Assembly: GCA_026005175.1 (NCBI GenBank)
Contig: BPKO01000008.1
Location: forward strand, 108,553 to 172,552
DNA: 64,000 nt
Source of the DNA: Candidatus Tectimicrobiota bacterium
Lineage (GTDB): Bacteria > Tectomicrobia > Entotheonellia > Entotheonellales > Entotheonellaceae
Reading direction: 5' to 3'
A program made the translations under genes and the position numbers. The notes under the pieces were generated by a model. The model worked only from the letters and a program-made list of their open reading frames with translations. It was not told the origin of the DNA and made no database searches. This document shows, piece by piece, positions 41,400-50,090 of the stretch; within the stretch, counting starts at the first letter, position 1, and each line of letters begins with the position of its first letter.

Positions 41400-42293
41400 T
41401 CAGGCAGCCTGCAGCGCCGGGGCCACCTCGGTGGCAAGGAAATCGAGCGTCTCGAGCATCTGCGCCAAATCGTCGCGCCGAAAGTCGAGAACGAGGTGGC
41501 TCAAGCCCAGGGCCTTATACGCGCAGAGGCGATCGATGAGCGCCTGTCGCGAGTCCTCAACCATCTCTGGGGGTAAGCGCAAGCGCAGCGACAGGGTCAG
41601 CTGCGCCAAAGGGCGGCCCGCGATGTCGGCCACCCGCTGTAGCTGCTCCAGATGCTGGCGTAGCTCGGCTGGCGAGAGGTTGCTGGCGTGCCAGCCGTCG
41701 CCCAGCCCTACAGCACGGCGCAGGGCGGCCTGGCTGTGGCCGCCGATCCACAGGGGCGGATGCGGCTTTTGCACCGGCTTGGGGGCAAAGCCAATGTCGT
41801 GAACGCGATAGAACTCACCCTCAAACCGCGGCGCCTCTTCGGTCCAGAGCACTTTGAAGAGCCGCAGCATCTCGTCGGCACGCCGGCCCCGATCGGCAAA
41901 AGGCACGCCGAGGGCGGCAAACTCCTCGCGCCACCAGCCCACCCCCACGCCGCAGATGAGCCGGCCATTGGAAAGGACGTCAATGGTGGCTAACATTTTG
42001 GCCATCACCACCGGATTGCGGTGGCCGAGAATGAGCACCGACGAGCCCAGCCGCACCCGTTCCGTGCACAGCGCCGCCGCGGCCAGCACCGTCACCGCCT
42101 CCAGGTACGGCGTCTGCGGCGAATGCGGAAAGCGACCGCCAGGGTAGTGGATGGCACCTCGGGTGGGAAACACGACGTGATCGCTGACCCACAGCGATGC
42201 CAGCTGCCGCGCTTCGGCCAGGCGGGCAAAGCTCACCAGCGCCTCGCGCGTAGCAACCGGTCCCTGCGTGGGCAAGTGGCAACCCAGTTCCAT
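41400..42293 (-). CDS. LLM-class flavin/F420-dependent oxidoreductase
   Basis: 297 aa. It has 'SLWVSDHVVFPT', 'RVRLGSSVLILGHRNPVVMAKMLATIDVLSNGRLICGVGVGWWREEFAALG' (F420-binding LLM text) and 'PHPPLWIGGHSQAALRRAVGLGDGWHA'. It is related to, but clearly diverged from, the copy at 34112. An 8-bp stem (41389-41396 with 41403-41410) spans its 3' end and the convergent kinase gene, without a T-run. Confidence 0.93.
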   Translation of the reverse strand: MELGCHLPTQGPVATREALVSFARLAEARQLASLWVSDHVVFPTRGAIHYPGGRFPHSPQTPYLEAVTVLAAAALCTERVRLGSSVLILGHRNPVVMAKMLATIDVLSNGRLICGVGVGWWREEFAALGVPFADRGRRADEMLRLFKVLWTEEAPRFEGEFYRVHDIGFAPKPVQKPHPPLWIGGHSQAALRRAVGLGDGWHASNLSPAELRQHLEQLQRVADIAGRPLAQLTLSLRLRLPPEMVEDSRQALIDRLCAYKALGLSHLVLDFRRDDLAQMLETLDFLATEVAPALQAA

Positions 42294-42319
42294 CGCTCGC
42301 CCCTCTCTTTGCCACGGCC

Positions 42320-43378
42320 TCAGCCAGCAAACTCGGCCAGCGGCAAGGCCACGGCCTGTCCTGTCTCGGCGCTGCGATGCACCGCCTCGGTAAACTCCAT
42401 GTATTTGACCCCGTCGGCAAAGGTGGTGAGCTTTACCTCTTCCTCGCCGCGAATGGCGGCCACAAACTCCTCTTCCACCCGCCAGCGCCCTTCTTTTTCC
42501 GGCGGGATGGGGATCTCGCGCAGGGCTGTCTCACCGCGGCGGCCGCCAAAGAGCTTGCCGCTGCTGTGGTCGTAGTGCAGCGTGCCCTGGCTGCCAAAGA
42601 GCCAGGCACCCGGCCCTGGCCCCAGACCACACACGGCACTGAACTGGTAGACCGCCTGCGCCCCGCAAGCCAGATCGGCCAGAATATCGACGTGGTCGGG
42701 CACGTCCACCGCCACCACCTGGCCGCTTTCGGGGTCGCGGCGGCGGGGGATAAAGATCCGCGTGCGGGCCATCACCCGCGACGCCGGTCCCACCCAGCGC
42801 ATGGCCGCTTCGTACCAAATGCCCATGTTGAGGATGTTGAGGCCGCTTAGCCGCCGCTGGTGCCGCCAGTGCAGCGGCGCCTCGGGATCGGCAAAGCCCG
42901 GCACGGTGCCGCGTACCTCCACGGCATAGAGCTCGCCCAGGTAGCCGTCGGCAATCAGGTCCTGCAGGGTGCGGTCGACGCGCAGGGTGAGTGGCGAAGG
43001 CACAAGCTGCGCCACCAGCTCCGGGTGCTCCTGCGCCTTGCGGTACATCTGGTGGGCTTCTGCGGCGTTCATCGCCATGCGCGCCTCGCACAGCACGTGC
43101 TTGCCGGCATCGAGGGCGGCGCAGGTCACCTCGCAGTGCATGTACGGCCAGGTGCCAATGACAATAGCGTTGGTGTCGTCCGCCGCCACCAGCGCTCGCC
43201 AGTCCTCGTAGATCTTGGGAATGCCAAACTGCTCGGCCACCCGCTGCGAGGAAGCGCGGCTGCGGTTGCAGACACTGACGATTTCCACTCCCGGGATGGC
43301 CTGCAAGCCCGGGATGTGCCGCACCCGCGTGTTGTTGCCCGCACCCACGATGCCTACGCGAATGGTACCGTTGCCCAT
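42320..43378 (-). CDS. Gfo/Idh/MocA-family oxidoreductase
   Basis: 352 aa. The N-terminal NAD(P) fold is 'RVGIVGAGNNTRVRHIPGLQAIPGVEIVSVCNRS'. 'KHVLCEARMAMNAAEAHQM' replaces the usual E-K-P with E-A-R, so the common catalytic Lys is changed. 'SPLTLRVDRTLQDLIADGYLGEL' marks the C-terminal domain. It probably oxidises a sugar or cyclitol-like alcohol, or has lost that activity. It lies in a run of five minus-strand dehydrogenases. Confidence 0.92.
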   Translation of the reverse strand: MGNGTIRVGIVGAGNNTRVRHIPGLQAIPGVEIVSVCNRSRASSQRVAEQFGIPKIYEDWRALVAADDTNAIVIGTWPYMHCEVTCAALDAGKHVLCEARMAMNAAEAHQMYRKAQEHPELVAQLVPSPLTLRVDRTLQDLIADGYLGELYAVEVRGTVPGFADPEAPLHWRHQRRLSGLNILNMGIWYEAAMRWVGPASRVMARTRIFIPRRRDPESGQVVAVDVPDHVDILADLACGAQAVYQFSAVCGLGPGPGAWLFGSQGTLHYDHSSGKLFGGRRGETALREIPIPPEKEGRWRVEEEFVAAIRGEEEVKLTTFADGVKYMEFTEAVHRSAETGQAVALPLAEFAG

Positions 43379-43395
43379 CGGGTTTCATCTCCTCT

Positions 43396-44196
43396 CTAGA
43401 CTGGACGCGTCTCGCGGACTGCCTGCATGAGGCGCGGCCAGCCACCGTAGCCCACCCAGCCGCCGTCGACGTTGATGGCGGTGGCGGTCACGTAGCTGGC
43501 GTCGTCGGAGACAAGAAAGAGCGCCACCCGCGCCACCTCCTCCAGGGTGCCATAGCGCCCCAGGGGCGTGCGCAGGGTGATGTCTTCCTCGGTGTAGTTG
43601 CCCACCTGCATGTCCGACATGTCCATGGCGGTGCGGATATAAGCCGGGTTGAGGGCCACCACCCGGATGCCGTACGGCGCCCACTCGGCGCCAAGCACCT
43701 TGGTGAGGCCGTTGACGGCGTGCTTGCTGGCGCAGTAAGCGGCGCGCTTAGGCACCCCCACTTCGCCAAAAATCGACGAGATGTTGAGAATCACCCCGCC
43801 GCCTTGCCGCGCCATGACCCGCGCCGCCGCTTGGCAGCCAAAGAAGACGCCGGTGAGGTTGGTGTCGAGCACCTGCCGCCATGCCGCTTCCGAGAGCTCC
43901 AGCGACGGCGCGATGGCGTTGGTGCCGGCGTTGTTGACCATGATGTCGAGCCGGCCCCAGGTGGCTACCGCCTGCTGCACCAGGCGCTCGACTTCGGCGT
44001 AGCGGCTCACGTCGGCCGCCACGGCGATCGCTTCTCCCCCCTCGCGGGCGATGGCTTCCGCCACCGCTTGGGCACGCTCGTACTGGCGCGAGTTGACCAC
44101 CACTTTGGCGCCTTCGCGGGCATAGAGGCGGGCAATGGCCTCGCCGATGCCCATACTGGAGCCGGTGACAATCGCCACTTTGCCTTGCAGCTTCAT
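43396..44196 (-). CDS. SDR-family dehydrogenase (FabG-like)
   Basis: 266 aa from ATG 44196. Motifs are 'KVAIVTGSSMGIGEAIARLYA', 'IMVNNAGTNAI', Ser in 'ILNISSIFGEVG', 'AAYCASKHAVNGLTKVLGAEWAPYGIRV' (YxxxK) and the closing 'ITATAINVDGGW'-type NADB text. A classical SDR of unknown substrate. The long open frame running further upstream is only the shadow of the neighbouring dehydrogenase gene. Confidence 0.94.
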   Translation of the reverse strand: MKLQGKVAIVTGSSMGIGEAIARLYAREGAKVVVNSRQYERAQAVAEAIAREGGEAIAVAADVSRYAEVERLVQQAVATWGRLDIMVNNAGTNAIAPSLELSEAAWRQVLDTNLTGVFFGCQAAARVMARQGGGVILNISSIFGEVGVPKRAAYCASKHAVNGLTKVLGAEWAPYGIRVVALNPAYIRTAMDMSDMQVGNYTEEDITLRTPLGRYGTLEEVARVALFLVSDDASYVTATAINVDGGWVGYGGWPRLMQAVRETRPV

Positions 44197-44219
44197 GCCC
44201 TGCCCTTTCCTGTCAGCCG

Positions 44220-45317
44220 TTACTCGGGGACGCGCTCGGGCCGGGTGGCCAGCCGTTTGGCCTGCCCGACGGCCGCGAGGCGGCGCTCGGCGAGAAGGTC
44301 GGCGGCGCGGGCCATGGGAAGCTTTTCCTCGTCGCGCAGGCGAATGAGCGCCGCCATGGTCTCGTAAATGCGCGCCACGTTGGCCATGGCCCGCTCGCGC
44401 TGAAAGCCCCCGGGGTTGAAGCGGTCGGTGTCGAAGATGGTGCCGCCGGCGTTGACGATGTAGTCCGGGGCGTAAAGGATGCCGCGCGCCTCCAGCAGCG
44501 CCCCGTGGTGCTCGTCGCGCAGCTGGTTGTTGGCCGAGCCGCAGACAATGCGGCACTTGAGGCGAGGGATGGTGTCGTCGTTGAGGATGCCGCCCAGGGC
44601 GCAAGGGCAAAAGATGTCCATCTCGGCGTCGTACACCGCCTGCGGGTCGAGCACCGTCACCGGGTAAGCGGCGCTGAGGCGCTGCACTTTCTCGGGGTCG
44701 ATGTCGGCCACCGCCACCTGTGCGCCTTCCTCGAGCAGCAGCGGCACCACCTCCGAGCCCACGGCGCCCAAGCCCTGTACCACTACCCGCAGGCCGTCGA
44801 GGCGCTGGCGGCCAAAGACCGCTTCCACGCAGGCCTTCATACCCTGCACCACGCCAAAAGCGGTGGCCGGGGCAATGGGGCCGGCACCGCCCCAGGCGGC
44901 GGGCAGGGTCACCACGTAGGGGGTCTCCATGCGGATGTACTCCATGTCGCGCAGCGTGGTGCCCACATCCTCGCCGGTGAGGTAAAGACCGCCCAGGCGG
45001 TCGATGAAGCGGCCCAGGGAACGAAACAGGGCCTCGCTCTTGTCGCGCTTGGGGTCCCCGAGGATAACGCACTTGCCACCGCCCAGGTTGACGCCGGCCG
45101 CGGCGTACTTGTACGTCATGCCGCGCGCCAGGCGCAGGGCGTCTTCGATGGCCTCCCACTCGGTGGCGTACGTCCACATACGCGCCCCGCCGGTGGCCGG
45201 GCCCAGGGTGGTGTCGTGAATGGCGATGATGGCGCGCAGGCCCACCGCCCGCTCCTGGCAGAAGACCAGGTTCTCGTAGTCATACTGCTCCATGTAGCGC
45301 AGAATGCGCGATTCCAT
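44220..45317 (-). CDS. Leu/Phe/Val (Glu-family) amino acid dehydrogenase
   Basis: 365 aa. It carries 'TTLGPATGGARMW', 'MTYKYAAAGVNLGGGKCVILGDP' (both catalytic Lys), 'TGEDVGTTLRDMEYI', 'VVVQGLGAVGSEVVPLLLEEGAQVAVADID' (NAD fold) and 'PDYIVNAGGTIFDTDRF'. The text matches leucine/phenylalanine/valine dehydrogenases, which deaminate the amino acid to a 2-keto acid with NAD. With the D-2-hydroxyacid dehydrogenase 15 nt downstream it could interconvert amino, keto and hydroxy acids. Confidence 0.93.
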   Translation of the reverse strand: MESRILRYMEQYDYENLVFCQERAVGLRAIIAIHDTTLGPATGGARMWTYATEWEAIEDALRLARGMTYKYAAAGVNLGGGKCVILGDPKRDKSEALFRSLGRFIDRLGGLYLTGEDVGTTLRDMEYIRMETPYVVTLPAAWGGAGPIAPATAFGVVQGMKACVEAVFGRQRLDGLRVVVQGLGAVGSEVVPLLLEEGAQVAVADIDPEKVQRLSAAYPVTVLDPQAVYDAEMDIFCPCALGGILNDDTIPRLKCRIVCGSANNQLRDEHHGALLEARGILYAPDYIVNAGGTIFDTDRFNPGGFQRERAMANVARIYETMAALIRLRDEEKLPMARAADLLAERRLAAVGQAKRLATRPERVPE

Positions 45318-45332
45318 ACGGCGGCCTTTCGC

Positions 45333-46286
45333 TTACGGCGGGTTGACCACATGCAGCCGTTCCCCGCGCAGGTAGGCTTCGAGGGTGGCAATGGCAATGC
45401 GCAGCATGTTGCTGCCCGCTTCGCGGGTGTTGAAGCCGATGTGCGGGGTGAGGAGCACGTTGGGCAGCTCACGGAAAACGTAAGCTGCCGGCGGTGGCTC
45501 TTCCTCGTGCACGTCGAGGGCGGCACCGGCCAGGTGGCCCTGGTGCAGCAGCTCGGCTAGGGCCACGGTGTCGACCAGCCTGGCGCGTGCCGTGTTGATC
45601 AGGTACGTGCCCGGCCGCATCCGCGCCAGCAGCGCCCGCGACACCAGCCCGTGCGTCTCCGGGGTATAGGCCAGGTGCAGGGTCACGATGTCTGCCTGTG
45701 AAAACAGCGCCTCCAGGGACGTGAAAGTAAGGCCGTAGCGCTGGCGCTCGGGGGCCGCGCGGCGCGTCCAGGCCAGCAGGCGCATGCCGATGCCGGCGCC
45801 GAGGCGCGCCACTTCCATGCCGATGGGGCCCAGGCCGACGATGCCCAGCACCTTGTCGCGCAGCTCGATGCCCTGGAAGCGCCCTGGCTGCCACTCGCCG
45901 GCCTGCATGCTGGCGTGCGCCGCCGGGATGTGGCGGGTGAGGGCCAGGATTAGCCCCAGCGTGTACTCGGCTACCGAGGTGGCCCCGTAGTCAGGCGTGT
46001 AGGCCACGGTGATGCCGCGCTGCGTGGCCGCCGCCACGTCGACGTAGTTGGCGTAGCCGATGCCCAAGAAGCAGACAAATTTGAGGCGCGGGCACTGCTG
46101 CAGCACCTCGGCGTCGAGCACCGAGTAGTCAAGGATCACCGCCTCGGCCTCTTGCAGGCGGGCGATGAGTTCCGCCTTGTCGCGTGGCACCTCCTGGTAA
46201 AAGGTAACGCTTCCCAGGCGATGCAAAGGCTCGAGGTCTTCTGGCCGCTGCACGCAAGCCGCGCCGTCGGGAAATACGATACGCAC
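45333..46286 (-). CDS. D-2-hydroxyacid dehydrogenase
   Basis: 317 aa; GTG start with GGAGGA 9 nt upstream. Rossmann motif 'VLGIVGLGPIGMEVARLGAGIGMRLLAW', catalytic Arg in 'LINTARARLVDTVAL', Glu in 'DVHEEEPP', His in 'LLTPHIGFNTRE'. It belongs to the phosphoglycerate/glycerate dehydrogenase-like branch; the N-terminus has 'CLGIGYANYVDVAAATQRGITVAY'. It heads the minus-strand run 46286-43396. Confidence 0.92.
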   Translation of the reverse strand: MRIVFPDGAACVQRPEDLEPLHRLGSVTFYQEVPRDKAELIARLQEAEAVILDYSVLDAEVLQQCPRLKFVCFLGIGYANYVDVAAATQRGITVAYTPDYGATSVAEYTLGLILALTRHIPAAHASMQAGEWQPGRFQGIELRDKVLGIVGLGPIGMEVARLGAGIGMRLLAWTRRAAPERQRYGLTFTSLEALFSQADIVTLHLAYTPETHGLVSRALLARMRPGTYLINTARARLVDTVALAELLHQGHLAGAALDVHEEEPPPAAYVFRELPNVLLTPHIGFNTREAGSNMLRIAIATLEAYLRGERLHVVNPP

Positions 46287-46360
46287 CGGGTGTGGTCCTC
46301 CCCATCACGGCTTCTGCATCGTACTGCGCTGCCGCCGGCGTGTCAACCGCGATGAGCCAC

Positions 46361-46752
46361 TTATTTTGGCACCAGCCCGCGGCTGGCCGCCCTCCAAGTG
46401 CGGCCGCCGTCCTCGCTCCGGAAGACGCCAAAGCCAAAGGTACCGGCGTAGAGGCGGGTGGGCGTGGCAGGATCAAAGGCAAAAGCCAGCACGGGGCGGC
46501 CGCCCAGGGGACCGACGAGCACCTCCCAGTGCTGGCAGCCGCCGGTGCTGCGAAAGCCTCCCTGCGAGGTGGCGACAAACAGGAGGGCGGGCTGGCGGGG
46601 GCTGAGGGCCAGCATGATGGTGTCGTAGACCTCTTTCCCCCGCTGCAAGGCGGCCGTGTCCGCTGCTGCCCCCAGCCTCTAGAGCAGGCCAGCAACACGA
46701 GCGCCAGCACCAGCCAGCCGGCGTCTTGGCTCCCTCGGCTTGCCGCTGCCAC
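46361..46752 (-). pseudogene. Frameshifted fragment of a BNR/sialidase-like beta-propeller lipoprotein
   Basis: Two frames fit together. The first (from GTG 46752, GGAGG upstream) gives a lipoprotein signal ('WLVLALVLLAC', lipobox LLAC). The second gives 'EVYDTIMLALSPRQPALLFVATSQGGF', then 'TPTRLYAGTFGFGVFRSEDGGRTW', the Asp-box repeat of BNR propellers. The switch is near 46680-46690; the second frame has a TAG just upstream. The product would be only about 130 aa with one or two blades, so it is a remnant or a short relative. Confidence 0.5.
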
Positions 46753-46965
46753 CGGGCACACTCCTCCCTCGTGTCTTCCACTTGCCTACCGGAGAATCAG
46801 TACTGCGGGGTCCAGGGCTGCTTGGCTGCGCAAGGCTGCATCTTGGCCTGCGCCACTTTGGCCATTGTCGTCTCGGGCACCCTTGCCGCCTGTCTTCCCG
46901 GCATCCAGGCACACGAGGTGGCAGCAGAGGAACGTGCATGACGGACTGCTATTCCCGCGCAGCCC

Positions 46966-47610
46966 TCACGTTACCAGCAGCACTCCGGCGGCAAGGAGCA
47001 GGGCGGCGGCCCACAGCAGATCGAGGTTGAACCAGGCCTGGCGCAGCAGGGCCAGGCCCAGTTTCTCGTAGACCAGCACCGCTACCGCCGCCGTCACCGC
47101 CAGCATGCTCAGGGTGTGCACCCCTACCGCGGCAAGCAGCAGCCCCGGTGAGGCCAGGGGCAGCAGCTCGGACACCAGGCGGGCATGGGCGTAGTCAGCC
47201 GCCGGCCAGGCGAGCAACACCGGCACCAGCATGAGCCCGGCGCCGTGTGCCGAGGCCATAAGGAAAGACCAGAGGGTGAGATCCCAGAAGGTAACGCGCA
47301 TGCCGACCCAGCGCGGGTGCCGCCTGCGCACCAGGCGGTAGCCGCCAAATGCGGCGAGCAGCGCGGCGCAGAAGAGGCGCAGCAGCTTCTCGGGCACCAC
47401 CACCTGCGCCCCGGCCACCAGCAGCACCACGGCGGCGATGGACAGCGCGTGCCCCAGGGCGATGGGCAACAGGGCGCGCAGCACTGCCTGCCGCTGCTTC
47501 TCCTGCAGCCCCAGGGCCACGGCGAAGAGCCAGCCCATCCCCGGGTTGAGGCCGTGGAAGGCACCCAGGGACAGGAGCACCAGCCACGGCCACACGGCGG
47601 CCAGGGTCAC
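46966..47610 (-). CDS. Six-helix membrane protein coupled to SBP56, possible metal transporter
   Basis: 214 aa from GTG 47610, whose GTGA overlaps the stop of the SBP56 gene. About six helices. Helix 1 carries 'LGAFHGLNPGMGWLFAVALGLQE', helix 2 'IALGHALSIAAVVLL', helix 4 'MASAHGAGLMLVPVLLAW'. Intramembrane His with Gly/Pro recalls NicO/UreH-type Ni/Co carriers, but the family match is not certain. Coupling to SBP56, whose studied bacterial members (methanethiol oxidase) are copper enzymes, suggests metal supply; this is inference. It ends in hydrophobic 'AALLLAAGVLLVT'. Confidence 0.78.
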   Translation of the reverse strand: MTLAAVWPWLVLLSLGAFHGLNPGMGWLFAVALGLQEKQRQAVLRALLPIALGHALSIAAVVLLVAGAQVVVPEKLLRLFCAALLAAFGGYRLVRRRHPRWVGMRVTFWDLTLWSFLMASAHGAGLMLVPVLLAWPAADYAHARLVSELLPLASPGLLLAAVGVHTLSMLAVTAAVAVLVYEKLGLALLRQAWFNLDLLWAAALLLAAGVLLVT

Positions 47611-49022
47611 GGATAGCAGTAGGAATCGGACGAGGCGTCGCCGCCTTCGAGGCGGATCTGGTGCCCGCGCAGCTCGCCAAACTCCAGGAAAAAGGCAGGA
47701 TCGATGCGCAGGCCACCCTGCGGCGCGGCCTCTAGCTTCACCATCCAGCTGCGGATGCCCTCGGGGTAGAACTGCGCGTCCCAAGGGGCATAGAGGGAGT
47801 TGGTAAAGTACACGCGCCGGCCGTCACGGCTGAGTTCCACCATCTGCGGCCCGCCGTTGAGGGGCGTCTCGGGGCCCGGCTGGGGTGTGCCGCCCGCCGC
47901 ACGATGCCGCCCAGGTGCACCGAGCCGGTGAGCCGCGGCCGGAAGGGATCCGAAACGTCGTACTGGCGCAGCTCTCCCGTGCCCCAGCAGGAAACGTAAA
48001 GGAAGCGGTCGTCAAGCGACAGGTTGAGGTCGGTCACCAGCGGCGGCACCGCCTTGAAGTCCTTGAGCAGGGGCGGCAGCCGCTCGGGGTCGGCTGGCTC
48101 GGCCGGAAGGTCGATGACTTTCTGCACCTGCCAGCTGCCGTTGCGGCGCCCGGTGAGGCTGTCGTGGTACCACAGCCAGACGGAAGACGACAGGTCCTGC
48201 AGCGACACCACGACATTGACAAAGCCGTAGGGACGGGTGGGGTCGTGCGCCGGGCGCAGCTCCAGGGCCATCTGGTACTCGGATCCCAGCTCCAGGGTCT
48301 GCTGATGGCGCCGGCGGCGCAGGTCCCAGACGTGGAGCCGGTGGCCGTACTTGCCGCCCAGGAGGAGCTCCGGATTGACGCCGTTTTGCACCATGCTGGG
48401 GGTGCCCCATTCGCTGGTGATCAGGGTGTCGTAGCCCAGGTGCCACCAGAAGTCGTAAGCCAGGTACTGCGGCCCGCGGTCGATCTCCCAACGGCCCAGA
48501 ATGTCAAAGCTCTCCGGGTCCAGGAGCATGATACCGCCTGGCCCTTCCCCCTCGGGAGTCCCCAGGGTGCTCACGTAGATGGCGTCAGGCCCGCAGTGCA
48601 CAGTGTGCGGCGCCCAGTAGCCAGCCCGCTGTGCCACTGTCTCGGGCTCGATGACCTTGACGATTCGCGGCTGGCGCGCATCGGGTTTGGTATCGACGAT
48701 GTAGAGCCGGGAGGAGCGAATGCCAGGAACGATAAGATAGCGCCGCTCCATATGAGGATGGGGAGCGTACGGGCAGAGGCAGGCGCTGCAAGCATTCCAT
48801 CCGAAGTGGTGGAGCTCGTCGCCGGCGTGGGGCATCTCTACCTGCCCCACGATTTGGCCGTACGTCGCCGCTTGCGGATCGACGTCCACCACCGCCAGGG
48901 CGTCGTGCCGGCCCCTGGTGCGCCGGGTTGAGCAGGGCCACGAAGGCGAGCCGCTCCGGCGGCGCCTGCATCGCCAGCTTGGGGGAAGGATAGAATGTCG
49001 GGTCGGGTCGCCACTGTGCCAT
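47607..49022 (-). pseudogene. Selenium-binding protein SBP56/methanethiol oxidase, two frameshifts
   Basis: All parts of a roughly 460-aa SBP56 are present in order but in three frames. Start ATG 49022 (GGAGG upstream) gives 'FYPSPKLAMQAPPERLAFVALLNP'. One surplus base near 48915-48922 shifts to 'HDALAVVDVDPQAATYGQIVGQV', 'DELHHFGWNACSACLC' (metal/Se region), 'HTVHCGPDAIYVSTLG' and 'VTDLNLSLDDRFLYVSCWGTGELRQYD'. One missing base near 47895-47902 shifts to 'GGPQMVELSRDGRRVYFTNSLY' and the conserved end 'GGDASSDSYCYP'. Bacterial SBP56 oxidises methanethiol in the periplasm. No clear signal peptide is seen here. Either a decayed gene or sequence error. Confidence 0.85.
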
Positions 49023-49154
49023 GGCCCTGGCCTCCCGCAGAAGAGAAAAAAGGAGAGACTCCTCTTGAGCCCCTTTCCGCAATGTACATCCCGCAGAGCA
49101 AAAGGGCCACCTTTTTGAGTAAGCAGGCCGGGCTCTGGCGGCAGCGCTGGAGGC

Positions 49155-50021
49155 TTACAGCACGGGCACGAAGCGAAAGCCGCCGCCGTGCCGCACGATA
49201 CGTCCTGGCGTCGGAAAGTGCGCCGCCAGGATCAGGGTGTCGGTGTCGGCGTGCTGTTCCACAAATGCCTGCCGCGTGGCGCGGGACTGGACCGGATCGA
49301 CGCAGAAGATGCTGCTCCACTGCGGCTCGGCCACTTGCACCGGGCGGTGCATGAGGTCCCCACAAAAAACCGCTTCTCCGGCGCCGGTGGTGAGGCGCAG
49401 GCAGACGTGGCCCGGGGTATGCCCCGGCGAGGGCTCAAAGCGCAAGTAATCATTGATGATGTAATCGCTGTCCACGAGGCGCACCTGGCCGGCCGCCACC
49501 ACCGGCCAGACGCTGTCACCGATGCAGGCGTTGGCTTCGGCGCGCGAGGCATGCTCAGAGCGCCAGAACTCCCACTCTTCCCCGGCAAAAAGATAGGTGG
49601 CACGCGGAAACGTCGGCTGCCACACGCCGTCGACGAGGCGCGTGTTCCAGCCCACGTGGTCGACGTGTAGGTGGGTGCAGATCACAAGATCGACCGCTTC
49701 CGGCGTCACCCCGAGCGCTGCCAAGTCTTCTAAAAACGTGCCCTGCCGCAAGTGCCACTGCGGCCGCTCGGGCCGCGGCTTGCCGTTGCCGATGCAAGTA
49801 TCGATCAGGATGGTTTGCTGCGGCGTGCGCACCACATAGGTGTGGATGCTACTGCGCAGGTCGCCCGTGTGGGGATCGAGAAAGTGCGGCGCCAACCAGT
49901 CGTGGTGCTTGGCGATGTCGGCCGCGGTGGCCTCGGGCAACATCGCCGTGGTGGGCAGCGAGCCCTGGGACAGCTCGACAACGCGATCAATGGTCACTTC
50001 GCCCAGCTGGATGGTTCGCAT
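49155..50021 (-). CDS. MBL-fold metallo-hydrolase (quorum-quenching lactonase-like)
   Basis: 288 aa from ATG 50021 (AAGGAGA upstream). Metal motif 'VICTHLHVDHVGWNT', then 'YLRFEPSPGHTPGHVCLRL', 'AVFCGDLMHRPVQ' and 'LILAAHFPTPGRIVRHGGGFRFVP'. This arrangement is common in MBL enzymes annotated as AHL lactonase or related lactonases. Substrate unproven. It sits between a permease and SBP56 in the same direction. Confidence 0.92.
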   Translation of the reverse strand: MRTIQLGEVTIDRVVELSQGSLPTTAMLPEATAADIAKHHDWLAPHFLDPHTGDLRSSIHTYVVRTPQQTILIDTCIGNGKPRPERPQWHLRQGTFLEDLAALGVTPEAVDLVICTHLHVDHVGWNTRLVDGVWQPTFPRATYLFAGEEWEFWRSEHASRAEANACIGDSVWPVVAAGQVRLVDSDYIINDYLRFEPSPGHTPGHVCLRLTTGAGEAVFCGDLMHRPVQVAEPQWSSIFCVDPVQSRATRQAFVEQHADTDTLILAAHFPTPGRIVRHGGGFRFVPVL

Positions 50022-50090
50022 AGAAGCGTCTCCTTCTAGGGGAATGGCCCGGCTATAGCACACGTGCGCAGCCGGAGCCAGAAAGCGTTC

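Noticed and set aside
41389..41410. 8-bp stem as a bidirectional terminator between the kinase and LLM genes
   Set aside because: No T-run on either strand and it overlaps the LLM stop region, so terminator function is not supported.
43396..45177. 593-aa frame as a fusion of a dehydrogenase shadow with the SDR
   Set aside because: Only the part from 44196 has SDR motifs. The upstream part is out of frame with the true amino acid dehydrogenase gene (44220-45317).
46726..46941. Small plus-strand Cys-rich frame with a hydrophobic stretch
   Set aside because: TTG start without a ribosome site, overlapping the lipoprotein remnant.
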